This document shows, one piece after another, positions 1-9,379 of a stretch of DNA of 38,933 bases. The stretch spans positions 1 through 38,933 of the forward strand of contig NW_020312219.1 of the NCBI RefSeq assembly GCF_002999335.1. The letters run 5' to 3'. Source of the stretch: Cyclospora cayetanensis (taxonomy: Eukaryota; Apicomplexa; Conoidasida; Eucoccidiorida; Eimeriidae). Position 1 is the stretch's first letter. Each line of letters starts with the position of its first letter. Position numbers and translations under genes: made by a program. A model generated the notes under the pieces. The model saw nothing but the letters and a program-made list of their open reading frames with translations. It was not told the DNA's origin and made no database searches.

Positions 1-236
1 TTTGGTGTGTTGTTTTGTGTTGTCATGTGTGGTTGTTTGTTTGTGTGTGTGTTTGTTTGTTTGTTTGTGTTTGTTTTTGTTTTTTTGTTTGTGTGTTTTT
101 GTGTGTGTGTGTGTGTATGTATGTGTGTATGTGTGTGTCTATGTGTGTGTGTATGTGTGTGTCTATGTGTGTGTGTGTGTGTGTCTGTGTGTGTGTGTGT
201 GTCTGTGTATTTCTGTGTATGTGCGTGCGCGTTTGT
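1..236. repeat. TG-rich microsatellite
   Basis: Almost pure T and G, made of TG, TTTG and TATG units, with no conserved protein in any frame. The open frames here (Cys/Val or His/Thr strings) come from the repeat alone. It lies upstream of the SNARE exon at 428-577 and is probably intronic to that gene, by analogy with the TG tracts inside the DUF547 and TTC27 introns. Confidence 0.95.
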
Positions 237-427
237 GTAGGGGTGGTGAGCCTTTTATACCGGCTAGCCTTTGAGGCCATCCGTGGGTGTCTGTTGTGCC
301 TCTATCTCCTTTGTATTTGTGCGCGCTCCGTGCGAAGTTTTTGCCGGCTAAGGCTGCTGCTGAGCTGTCCGGAGCGTCTGTCAATCTTCTGGTATCGCGT
401 GCTGTTAACTGCGTGTCTGCTGCACAG

Positions 428-577
428 CTAGGCGAGCTTCATGGTCGTGCCTCAGCGATGAACTGTGAGCTGCAGCAGCAAAACGCCACTTTGATGCGGA
501 TCAGCAGCGGCGTGGAGCACAACAAGGAGGTCATGGATCAACAAAGGAAGACCATCAAGCAGCTGCTCAAACAGTAG
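428..577 (+). CDS. SNAP-25/SNAP-29-type SNARE, last exon (partial gene)
   Basis: This 49-codon exon ends at TAG (575-577) and is preceded by a CACAG acceptor at 423-427. Its product (LGELHGRASAMNCELQQQNA onward) matches in pattern the C-terminal SNARE helix of SNAP-25 family Q-SNAREs. Heptad hydrophobics are spaced along it, and the Gln in ELQQQN sits where the ionic zero-layer Gln of the second SNAP-25 helix lies, followed by an M-R-I segment and an N-K pair. SNAREs of this class join membrane fusion complexes at the plasma membrane or secretory organelles. The protein ends after KQLLKQ with no transmembrane anchor, as expected for SNAP-25 types, which attach by lipid or by partners. Upstream exons lie in or beyond the TG repeat and were not found. 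A generic coiled-coil tail is the alternative. Confidence 0.6.
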   Translation, partial: LGELHGRASAMNCELQQQNATLMRISSGVEHNKEVMDQQRKTIKQLLKQ

Positions 578-609
578 GCACACTACGCGCCTGGTGGGAG
601 CAGGGGCGT

Positions 610-610
<1 letters not shown>

Positions 611-682
<72 letters not shown>

Positions 683-714
683 TATACATAGAGAGAGAGA
701 GACAGAGAGAGATA
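611..714. repeat. TA microsatellite followed by a GA tract
   Basis: About 33 TA units (611-676), then TACATA units and a GAGACAGAGA stretch. It starts some 30 bases after the SNARE stop codon, so it is probably in or just past the 3' untranslated region. It has no coding content. Confidence 0.95.
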
Positions 715-1233
715 GTACGGGGGAAAAGCTTTGAGGGTTGTTTAGGTCTTTGTAGGGTTTGATCTCCGCTTGTGTGCATATGTGCTTGTGCAAGAGCCTA
801 TTTGCCTCCTTGCCAGCGTCTCGACAACACATCTGGCACCGTGTCGGTGTTGTCTTTGGCTCTGCATGCCTTCCCCTTCGCACGCAGTATAGCTCTCTGC
901 AGCTTATGGGTGCGTGACTCTCGCTAAAAACGAATTCGTCCATGTGTGTTTCTCTGCAGCTAATTGGGGTCGCCCCACCAAGGGGTAGCACTAAGATCTA
1001 GGGGCCCCTGCGTCGTGTACTAAGCCGTGCTGGGGTGGCTTTTGCTTCTCGGAAGGCGTACTTCCCTAAACCGTACTACATCATCGCGTAGATTGCTTCC
1101 AAAGCAGAAGCGACGCGGGAGGCATAGGGTCGAGTAGCGGTTTTATTGTCTATTTTTTAAAAATCCCGCATTTCGTGGTTCAAGTTCTGAGCGAGCGGCG
1201 CAGACGCGGAGCAGTGCGTAGCTCTCGCAGGCC
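715..1233. other. Intergenic stretch, nothing recognised
   Basis: Neither strand has an open frame with a recognisable protein, and no tRNA-like arrangement was seen. The stretch lies between the SNARE 3' end and a weak open frame starting near 1231. Confidence 0.5.
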
Positions 1234-1485
1234 GTGAGTCTTATCGAAGCGCTGTCTAGCGTAGCCGCTGACATAAGTAACCGGGTTCGACGCAAAGGCT
1301 ATTACCAGTTCTCGAGAAAAGCCGAGGGCCTAGATTACTGGGGACGGGAGGGGGGGTCCGAAGGCTTATTAAAGCCTTCTCCTAGCAAAGCTCTCACAGA
1401 GTTAAGGAGAAGGTGGGAGAAGGCATTAAAAGATGTGCTTGTAGACGTAACAGCCCTACGCACAGACGCTAATCTGGTGCTTTAA
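1231..1485 (+). CDS. Possible terminal exon, unknown protein
   Basis: An open frame of about 84 codons follows a GCAG acceptor-like site at 1227-1230 and ends at TAA (1483-1485). The translation is charged and helical, with segments such as LTELRRRWEKALKDVLVDV, which is more protein-like than chance frames nearby. It has no ATG at its start, so it could only be a 3' exon. No upstream partner exon was found. Its last 17 bases overlap the end of the antisense Dpy-30 gene. It is not recognised as any family and may be a chance frame. Confidence 0.25.
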   Translation, partial: AVSLIEALSSVAADISNRVRRKGYYQFSRKAEGLDYWGREGGSEGLLKPSPSKALTELRRRWEKALKDVLVDVTALRTDANLVL

Positions 1486-1942
1486 AACCACCTTCCTGCT
1501 CATCCCTCTTCTGGTCAAAACTCTTTTCGAGAAGGTAATGAGCCAGGAACTCGACGGGAGCACGGGGCCTTTCCTCGCAGAGGGCGGCGAGCGCCGGCAT
1601 TAAAGCCGGAGCAACTTGTGTTTCCAAGTATTCTTTTACGCCCATTGTCAGGGGTGTTGTCGGAGGGGGACCCTCGAGCACGCTACGCTCGCTCAAGAAA
1701 CCTCTCCCTTCTCCGGAGGTATTAGAAATGGGTACTTCTCCGATCGGTGCGAGGGGCTCCTCGCTAGAAGTGCCGCCGGATTGCTGCGCCGTCGTCCCTT
1801 CTACGGAGCTCACATGCGTGCTCCGGCGGGCGGAGGCAGCTGCAGGGGTTGCATCTTCAGTCCCTACAGTAGACAATCGCACGCTACGCTTATGAAGGGG
1901 TGCCTCTGCACCTGCGCCCTCCGAGAGGCCGACGACGCTCAT
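1469..1942 (-). CDS. Dpy-30 domain protein
   Basis: A single-exon gene of 157 codons. The start is ATG at 1942-1940 and the stop is TAG at 1471-1469. Residues 1-98 are Ser/Thr/Gly/Glu-rich and look disordered. Residues 100-141 form a Dpy-30 motif: MGVKEYLETQVAPALMPAL, then LCEERPRAPVEFLAHYLLEK, with the conserved ERP-x3-EFLA-x-YLL core. In other eukaryotes Dpy-30 is a two-helix dimerisation module that docks amphipathic helices. It serves in SET1/MLL histone H3K4 methylase complexes and in ciliary or flagellar proteins such as radial-spoke components and adenylate kinases. Canonical Dpy-30 is about 100 residues, so this copy is longer by its N-terminus. Chromatin versus microgamete flagellum roles cannot be separated from sequence. 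The next gene on the other side is divergent, 1.5 kb away. Confidence 0.85.
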   Translation of the reverse strand: MSVVGLSEGAGAEAPLHKRSVRLSTVGTEDATPAAASARRSTHVSSVEGTTAQQSGGTSSEEPLAPIGEVPISNTSGEGRGFLSERSVLEGPPPTTPLTMGVKEYLETQVAPALMPALAALCEERPRAPVEFLAHYLLEKSFDQKRDEQEGGFKAPD

Positions 1943-3491
1943 TGTTCCTTGCTGTAGCGCACAATCGGTCTGCGTCTGCCTGCGCGCTTTTGGCCTTCTC
2001 CCTTTTCGCCCTTTGATTGACAGATGAGTAGAAGCCCATTAGAATGGGGACCGCGAACACCCTATCGGCCTGGGTGCAAAAGATTGCGTCAGCCTCTATC
2101 TGTCTTTGAACCGTCGCGCAGACAGCCACAAGCGCAAGCCTGCGGGCTGCATCGGTAAACCTGCCTTAGCAGCTACCTTCCCTATGAAAGTAACAAACTA
2201 ATCCAAGATTGCATGCGTTTCAGGAACTACTTTCATAGACGTGGGTGGAGGTCTACTTGCTGTAATGCGTTGGCCGTTTGAGCCAGTGGTATGGCAACTG
2301 AAGGTGCACTGTGCTGCGCGTCTCAGCGACGCCGCTCTACTTAACCGGCTCTTGCGAGTTCCTTTTTGCACAAAATAATACGCCAAGAATGCACCGAGTG
2401 TACCCTGCCTCGGGTTTGGTGGCCACTATGAAGCGTATCGCGTGGAGGTGCAGCTCAAGACCTCGTTGCAGGCCGCAGCGCGATGCCCCTCAGTGACCTC
2501 CCCGTGCGGCGGTAGCGTGTGAGGGGTCGTGTGTGTGGACGTGTAGGCCAGCCGCCAGCAAACTTTTCAATACATTGACATTAAAGGCAGATATTTAGAT
2601 AAGCTCTACCTCAAAAAGGAACAGGCAATATCGCGCGCCTTCGCTGGCATGCGCAAACACAGAACGGCAGGTAGCACACATGCTCGCAGACTTGTCCCTT
2701 CCCGCGCTGCATCTGGCGTGTTTTTCTAACGATATAGCTAGAATAAAAGTGTAGAAAATTCGAAACGCACTGATGAAACGGGGCGAAGGAATGGCACAGA
2801 GAGAAGACGCAAATAGTAGGGAGCGCGCGACAATGGTAGTTGGCCTGCTGAAAAGGAAGTATGGATCAAATCTCTCTTAACGTTGGGAAAAAACTTTCAT
2901 AACTGTATTCTGAAGCCAAAATGGGTTCTCGTGTGCTTCTCACGGAGGAGGCTTTCGTTTTAGGGCCCTTGGCAATTCAGATTCATCCACAACCCCCTTC
3001 TGTAGCGCACCGATGCTTCCCGCGTCGCTAATTCTACCCCTACCCCGGGAAAGCGTGCCAAGGCAACACCTGTCGGATGCTTCCTCTCCTCTCTACCAGT
3101 GCATTATATCAATGCGAAATGCTGCGCACTGAAAGTATCGTGGATTCTCAACTAGTTTTGCTTACTCACATAACGCCCACAGATTTTCGCCATATTCCAG
3201 ATTCCCAAAATGCAGGCCGTGCAAGAAGAGGTCGCTACCGAGACCCTTCCTCGGGAGTAAGATGACGAATTTGCGAGCCCCCACGTGTTTACCCATTTCC
3301 GCACTGTTCGAAGCGTTTCTCTGCTTTTGAAGGCACTTGACCGTAAAACTGAGGTCTTTTGCTCCCACACGCAGGCTTGTGCTGTCGTACGTGTGTAATT
3401 TTTCAGGAAATGGTCCCCTCGTCGGTTCGCAAGGAAAAACAGCAGATGGCTGCTGCCTGTAACCTTCGTTGTTCTTCTTGCCAGCGCTTTC
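1943..3491. other. Divergent intergenic region, nothing recognised
   Basis: It lies between the divergent starts of the Dpy-30 gene (-) and the repeat-protein gene (+), so it probably holds both promoters. The short open frames give no recognisable protein. No clear core promoter motif, RNA gene or mobile element was identified. Confidence 0.5.
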
Positions 3492-4784
3492 ATGGCCGGG
3501 CGCAGCCTTCGAAAGCTCGTGCAGGAAAGGAAGCTCCTTAAGGAACAGGCCCTGGAAGACGGAGAAAGACAGAAGGAGGCCGCTTTCATCCGTGATGATA
3601 TCTTCAACATTGAAAAGACCCAGGATCTTCTTCAAAACCAGGATCCTCTTTATAACCAGGATCCTCTTTATAACCAGGATCCTCTTTATAACCAGGATTT
3701 TTTCGATGGCCAGGAAGATGATACCCAGAAACGTGATACCCAGAAACGTGATACCCAGGAACATAATACCCAGGAACATAATACCCAGGAACATAATACC
3801 CAGAAACATAATACCCAGGAACATAATACCCAGAAACATAATACCCAGGAACGTAATTCCCAGGAAGATGATATCCAGAATCATTATACCCAAGATCATT
3901 TTTATACCCAGAAACATGATACCCAGGAAGATGATACCAGGGGTCCTCATTATGCCAAAGATCTTTTTAATGCCCAGAATCTTAATGCCCAGCCTCCTCC
4001 TGATACCCAAGGCACTGTTCATCTTTCTCCACCTTTAAATCTCCAGAGCCCTGGTCAGTCCCCGCTCCATTCCAATGTTCATCGCCGTGTTGTTCCCCAG
4101 AATCCTAATGCCCGGCCTCTTCCTAAAACCAAAGGCACTACTCGTAACCCTCCACCTTTTGATTTCCAGAGCTCTGGTCATTCCAAGCTCCATTTTGATA
4201 CTCGTCGCCCTGTTGATCTCCAGAATCCTATTGTCCAGCCTTCTTTTAATACCCAAGGCACTACTCATAACCCTACACTCTTTTATTTCAAAGGCACTGG
4301 TCTTCCCAATGACCAATTTATTACTCCTTTCCCTGTTGTTGCTGAGCATCTTAATGTCAAGCCTCGTCCTAAAACCCCGGAAATTCCTCATGCCCAGGAC
4401 GCTAGTGGTTCCCAAGACCCTTTTATTTCCGAGGACACTGTTGATCCCAAGGGCCCTGAATATTCCAAGGGCTTTGTTAATACCCAAAACTTTTATGTCC
4501 CGGCGGAGACTCTTAATAGCCCTGGCTTCCACAGGAGGGATTTCATAACCGATCAGACGAAGGATACCAGTCCTCCACTCTTTGAGGAGGTGCTTTCCTC
4601 TGTTACCTCCACTGACGGACATGCTACCGCTGCCCAAGACGCTGAGAATACGCCTCGGATCCTCTCATCACCACCACCTGGTGCGGGGTCCAACATCCCT
4701 GCTGGTAGCACTATTCAAATCGATGAAGGGGGGAATCGCCGTGCCTCACTCCCTTATGTGCTTCCTTACAGTAGCCTTGATTGA
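3492..4784 (+). CDS. Repeat-built Asn/Asp/Gln/Thr-rich protein, unknown function
   Basis: A 430-codon open frame from ATG 3492 to TGA 4782-4784 with no intron needed. Residues 1-45 are charged and helical (MAGRSLRKLVQERKLLKEQA onward). Residues 48-68 repeat NQDPLY. Residues about 76-125 repeat the pentapeptide [DN]TQ[EK][HR]. From about 140 to 370 the pattern decays into an irregular Pro/Thr/Asn-rich series, and the C-terminus is Ser/Pro-rich. No catalytic motif, signal peptide or membrane segment is visible. The repeat unit lengths are multiples of three, so frames on both strands stay open: the antisense frames encode hydrophobic LGI-type repeats at 3162-4022 and 4035-4637. The plus strand is preferred because it has an ATG and one uninterrupted frame through repeat and non-repeat parts. 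The DNA is more AT-rich than its neighbours. Expression on either strand is unproven. Confidence 0.5.
   Translation: MAGRSLRKLVQERKLLKEQALEDGERQKEAAFIRDDIFNIEKTQDLLQNQDPLYNQDPLYNQDPLYNQDFFDGQEDDTQKRDTQKRDTQEHNTQEHNTQEHNTQKHNTQEHNTQKHNTQERNSQEDDIQNHYTQDHFYTQKHDTQEDDTRGPHYAKDLFNAQNLNAQPPPDTQGTVHLSPPLNLQSPGQSPLHSNVHRRVVPQNPNARPLPKTKGTTRNPPPFDFQSSGHSKLHFDTRRPVDLQNPIVQPSFNTQGTTHNPTLFYFKGTGLPNDQFITPFPVVAEHLNVKPRPKTPEIPHAQDASGSQDPFISEDTVDPKGPEYSKGFVNTQNFYVPAETLNSPGFHRRDFITDQTKDTSPPLFEEVLSSVTSTDGHATAAQDAENTPRILSSPPPGAGSNIPAGSTIQIDEGGNRRASLPYVLPYSSLD
3636..3697. repeat. 18-bp tandem repeat, about 3.4 copies
   Basis: The unit AACCAGGATCCTCTTTAT is repeated exactly and encodes NQDPLY in the plus frame. 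It sits within the repeat-built gene. Confidence 0.95.
3720..3870. repeat. 15-bp tandem repeat, about 10 copies
   Basis: The unit is ATACCCAGGAACATA with A/G changes at a few sites, read as NTQEH or DTQKR. Two sub-versions alternate (CAGGAACAT and CAGAAACAT), which suggests higher-order copying. Degenerate relatives continue to roughly 4500. Confidence 0.95.
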
Positions 4785-5385
4785 AAAGCTTCCGGTGTTG
4801 CAGATTCTGGCCAGGACAGCTTAGATTAGCAACAGGGACGGCTAATGACGGCAAGTGGAAATGCAGAAGGAAGCCCTTGAATGCAGCCAGCAGAATGCAG
4901 GCGCACAACGGAACAAAGGCAAATGGAAATACACCAAAATTTCAAAAGTTAACAGCAAGCGCGGCCTGTGGGGGAGCAGACAAGAACATGACAGCTAGCC
5001 AGCAACAGAGCCATACATTTAGGATCTCTAGGATTTGCCACCCTTCAGAGCATCGCCTCCTCCCCTCCGACCCTCTCTCTCTGCATCTTCTTCCATAGGC
5101 CAATATTCCAAGCGGTGAAGTGTGGTGGGCTTTTCTTTCATACATGAAAATGTCTCTGAGCCGGCGGGAGAAAAACACTGAGAACGGGGGGAGAGGTGGC
5201 AGAGGGAGAGGATGCGCATGCACGCGCCTTCCCACACCCCCGAGAGGCTCGGCTGTTCGACTGCGCCGCCTCTACTAGCGCTTTGCTCTCCAGAGGTGAT
5301 GCAGCATGCGACCTGCTCTTCTGCCTGTGTGAAAGCGCACTGGCTGCTTCTGCCCCCACCCCAAGCCAGCTTGTGCAGCAGCTGG
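4785..5385. other. Convergent intergenic region, nothing recognised
   Basis: It lies between the stop of the repeat-protein gene (+) and the stop of the secreted helical protein gene (-), so it should hold both 3' ends. The overlapping open frames on both strands give no consistent protein. Confidence 0.5.
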
Positions 5386-8300
5386 CTACTCTTGCATCGC
5401 ACTGTCGGTGCCGTTAGGAGGGAGGCGACTGCTTGTCTCTCCACTCCTCTCCCTGCTGATATCTTTCTGGGAATCCGAGTTCTGCTCATTCGACGGTGAC
5501 TGAGGCCTGTTCGGAATGTCATCCCAGATCTTGATATCGGAGTTTGGTCTGTAGGCAGTGGCCTCGCTCCACCTGTCGAGGTGCTCTCCTTCAGCTGGAT
5601 GTAGAGACTCTGTGGCAGCGAGCAACGCGCGCATCACCTCCAGCTGCTGCTCTGTCAAGCGCCGAGTCTCCTCTGCAGCAACGGCACAGGACATCAGGCC
5701 GGCGAAAGAAACGCGCATAGACACGAGGAAGCAGAGGACGGCGTAGCAGCACTTGTTTTACCCGCAGGAAAGGAAGGACGCTCCAAGCAGGCATCAAACA
5801 GGCAGAGAGAAGCAAGGGCCAGTGGCTGCATGCTTCCGCGTGAAAACCTACCGCCAAAGGCGATTCCACTGCGCAGCCACTGGCAGAAGTCCTCAATTTC
5901 CTCGGTGGTATGCAAGGCAGCCTACGCACAAATCATAACCGTGGATGGAGACTTGCGTGCTCGGTAGGGGCGGACGGGGGAAGTCGTCAAAACGAAAGCC
6001 TCCGAACTGAAAGGCACGTGGAAGAAGACGGCGGTTCACGCAGTGTGTGGCTCACATTCGCAACAGCCCTCATGTCGGCAGCCCGAGGAGGTTCTTGGAA
6101 AACCTCTGCTAAAATTCCCAAGTATTTCGCCTTGCCTGCAGCCTCCAGTCGCAAGCGCGCGGTGCACCTGAGCAGTCGCACGCGCAAAGTCTGTAAATGT
6201 TTAGTATGCCCTTCGCTGCGCATGCATGCATGCCCTTCAGAACATACTTTTGGACTGCCGAGCCGGCAGGAATAAACGTTAACCATATATATATGTATAT
6301 GTGCATATACTTTTCGAGCTGCGGCTGGAGACTGTGCGGTCAGGTAGCGAAGATTTTGCATGCTTGTTTGAATGAATGAAGTGGAAAACTGCGCTTTATA
6401 AGATAATAGAGTTCAAGTGTAGGAAACACCTCTGTCTAAGGACGCGGAGTGCCGTGGCAGCGAGTGGCTTGGGCGGGTGCGCATTGGAGGCCTCTCTAAT
6501 CTTGTGGTTTAGGAACGCGATAAGATGCTCGTCAAGCCCCCCTAGAGCCGCCATGCGATCCATGAGTTCGTCTAGCTGGCGAGGTTTCCCCAGCTGCAGC
6601 GAGCAGGCATGGTGCGGGCAACACACAGAGCCACTCGACCCTCTACAACAAACTGCCGTCCTCCTCTCCAAGGGATCGAGCGTTTTTAAGGTGTGCTCTC
6701 GTTGAAGGGTGCGCTCAAAGGAGAGATGCGAAAAGCTTTTAGGAGTGAATCTGTTCTCAGACTTAGCGTAGACTTCATTGAAGTGCACTTTTAGGCGGTC
6801 TTACCAGCATAAGCCCCAGAAGCCTCTCCGTCTTTTGTGCGGCTACACGCGTTCTTAGGAACGCGGCATGCCGCAGCAATTGCGGTGCCAAGTGCTCGAG
6901 CTGCTGCAAACCCGCTGTAGCGGCGTTAGATGCATCGGCGTGCTGCTTCTCTTGTCCGATGTCTGCTGCTGTCAAAGTTGCTGCCCTCCCCCCGTCCCCC
7001 CGACGCTGACCTTCCGCATGCATAGCTGCAGCAGCGGCCACGGCGGTAGGGGGCTGAAGTTTTGCCACAAGGGCGTCTCTCACAAGGCGCAAAACGTCCT
7101 CCAAGAGGCGCCTCTCCGTTAGCAAATGCCGCACATCTGCTATGTCGGCTTCCCGCACCTGAATTCCCAGAAACAGACAAACAGAGACTTGCAGAGGCGA
7201 GGCTGGCGAAAGCGCATGCATGCTCAAGAAACTGGCTGCGCCGTCGTATGCGCCTCAAGGTACTGTACATCATGGCCTTCCCCCAAACGTGCGGCTCCTC
7301 AGAGGTCTTCTATACACCCACAAAGGACGGTCGCCGTGGTGCAACATGGGCAACAGCAACACAAAGGACAGCAGGAACTACAGCAAAGTACAGCAGCAGC
7401 AATATATAAATTCCAGCAGGAGGTACAGCAGGAGCACCATCACCATCAGCAACATAATGTATACAACATCAGCAACATATAAAGTTCAGCAGGAGGTACA
7501 GCAGGAGCACCACCACCATCAGCAACATAATGTATACAGCATCAGCAATATATAAATTCCAGCAGGAGGTACAGCAGGAGCACCATCACCATCAGCAACA
7601 TAATGTATACAGCATCAGCAACATATAAAGTTCAGCAGGAAGTACAGCAGGAGCACCACCACCATCAGCAACACAATGTATACAGCATCAGCAGCACAAC
7701 CACTGGCAACACCATAAACCACCAATGGGCAGCCCCAGCAACAGTTTCAGCAGCATCTTTTTACCGTCTGGACACCTGCAACTTGCAGCTCATGAATTTT
7801 CTCTCGAAGGACCTGCATGCGTTTAAACGTCTCCGCATCAAACAAGAGATGATCGCTGTTACCTCCTGATGCTTTTGCTGCTTCTTTTGCGGCATCCAAG
7901 GCTGCCGCTGCTGCTGACGCCTCCGCTGTGTCTTCCGCCTTAAAGCGGTCCGCAGCAGCAGCGCTTGCTGCTGCACCTTCTGCTTCTGCAGCGTCGCTGG
8001 GTGGCAATCTTGAGCCTCCTGCGGTTGCAGCATTTGCCTTTGTGCTGTCTGAACCTGCAGTAGGCGTACAGACGTCTGCAGTTGGGGCCACTTCCGTTGA
8101 CGCCGCCTCCGCTGCTGCAAGGCCTTCCTGAAGTCTTGTGTGTGCAGCTGCAGCAGGCCCTATAAAGTCAAGGGAAGCTTTTAGAGACGATGCACAGCCT
8201 CGCAGAAGCAGCATCCGTGAGTGCTGAGCGTACAGGTGTTGGCCGTGCTGCGGGTGCAGCTGCCCTCCACGCTGCTGGGGGAAAATGAAACCGTAGCGCA

Positions 8301-8397
8301 TGCGTCGCGTGCAAACCCCGCATAAGGGCTGCAAGGCGCATAGGAGCAGCAGCAGTAGCAGTGCGAGCAGCTGGTGCTGTAGCTGTTTTGCATCCAT
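5386..8397 (-). CDS. Predicted secreted alpha-helical protein, unknown family (six exons)
   Basis: Model, minus strand: 8397-7765, 7158-6805, 6593-6430, 6167-6056, 5921-5852, 5672-5386. All introns are GT-AG, all phases match, and the product is 539 residues. The ATG at 8397 was chosen because it gives a strong signal peptide: a short polar start, then a long Leu run ending near CALQPLCG (residues 1-27). An upstream in-frame ATG at 8568 would bury it. Residues about 75-195 are Ala/Glu/Ser-rich. Residues about 195-470 are dense in amphipathic helices, e.g. EADIADVRHLLTERRLLEDV, RQLDELMDRMAALGGLDEHL and EEIEDFCQWLRSGIAFGEET. The C-terminus is polar and disordered. The signal peptide followed by a basic stretch fits the secretory path or a bipartite apicoplast leader. 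No enzyme motif or known domain was recognised. It runs in tandem with UTP15, about 1 kb downstream. Confidence 0.7.
7408..7697. repeat. 72-bp minisatellite, four copies, intronic
   Basis: Four near-identical units of about 72 bases (containing CAGCAGGAGGTACAGCAGGA, CACCATCAGCAACATAATG and a TATACA step) lie in the first intron of the secreted helical protein gene (7764-7159). Copies alternate between two versions (AAATTCCAGC and AAAGTTCAGC starts), which suggests duplication of a two-unit block. Confidence 0.9.
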
Positions 8398-9379
8398 GGC
8401 CGGCAGGGCCCCGAGGCGGGGGTAGAGCTTGAAAACATGAACGATTCCTCTTGAAACCTCGGAAACGATATCCAGATGCAGCCGAAAGGCTACCTTGGAT
8501 GGAACCTTTAAAGATGAGTTGGAGACATGCTGTGCATTTGTGTGTGCGAGGCGCACAGGATTCTGCATGACCAGGGTAGAGAAGGACGACCCTCCTCCAA
8601 CCGGGAGGGAGGCGTGAAAATTCCTCGGTACACTGCGTTTACCTTGAAACCTAAGCCATCTAGATCTTTTTTTAAAGATTATAATTCAATTCGTATTTCT
8701 GCTAAGCTGCGAGCACACATTTCCCTGGCGGGCGTGCATGTGCTGGGGGGGGGACTGCGATCATCAGCAGCGCCTTCCAAGAGGAAAAGGATAATTAATC
8801 CTCTTCTCCCGAGCCCCTCAGTGCTTTTGACAGCCTGAAATTGACTAATAGAACTCAGAAGCTTCTAAGAGTACAAATACAAAACCCGAGAAATCCCCTC
8901 GGTTCAGAGACACGCGGTGGTCAAGGGTGCTAGCAAAATGCACACAGCACAAATCATTGCTGTGAAAGAAGGTCAAATAACAGCACATAATATGCCGATG
9001 TGCCAAATTCAACAGCATATAAAACGCCAATGTCTTGAACAGCAGCCTACAAAACGCCAGTGTCCCGAATAACCGCCTGTGGTATGCCAATACCTTGACT
9101 AACAGCATGAAACCAGTACGTCGTAACAGCCTAGCACTTGAGAACTTCGTTGTAAGTATTAAATTAGGGTGTACTGCATGCTAAAAGCCTTCACGAAGAG
9201 CATCGGCTGTTCGTTGTACAAACCCGTGGGACCTGTCTGAACTCAAAAGAAGATGTAGTTAAGTAGATTTAAGGGTTTGCCTGTAAGAAGCGCCTGCGAA
9301 TGCTGCCCCATTTAACTAATTCCCCCACTTTCCCCGTTCCCCCAACCTCAACCTCAACCTCAACCCAGGACTGCATCCT
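8398..9379. other. Intergenic region between two tandem minus-strand genes
   Basis: It separates the UTP15 stop (9380) from the ATG (8397) of the secreted helical protein gene, so it should include the latter's promoter. It holds a degenerate 30-bp repeat (8980-9110) and a short ACCTCA hexamer run (9342-9366). No further gene was recognised. Confidence 0.55.
8980..9110. repeat. Degenerate 30-bp tandem repeat, about four copies
   Basis: Units align as AACAGC, about six variable bases, then AAACGCCAATGTC and a TTGAA-like end, with roughly 25-30% divergence between copies. It lies between two minus-strand genes. Confidence 0.75.

Noticed and set aside
2..431. Long Cys/Val and His/Thr open frames on both strands at the left edge
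   Set aside because: They are direct translations of the TG microsatellite and have no non-repeat domain.
1140..1290. GGTTCAAGTTC- and GGGTTCGA-like strings as tRNA T-arms
   Set aside because: No matching acceptor, D-arm or anticodon stem could be placed around them.
3162..4637. Antisense LGI-repeat frames as the true gene
   Set aside because: They are kept open by repeat units divisible by three; the two frames are separate, and one ends in sequence without coding character. Noted as a finding but not called as genes.
5952..6023. FGGFRFDDFPRPPLPST-type reading as an extra exon of the secreted helical protein
   Set aside because: It looks protein-like, but using it needs a following intron of only about 25-35 bases. 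Skipping it gives a normal intron with matching phase and a smooth helix.
7126..7869. Plus-strand His/Gln-rich frames
   Set aside because: They arise from the 72-bp minisatellite, which lies in an intron of a minus-strand gene with consistent splicing.
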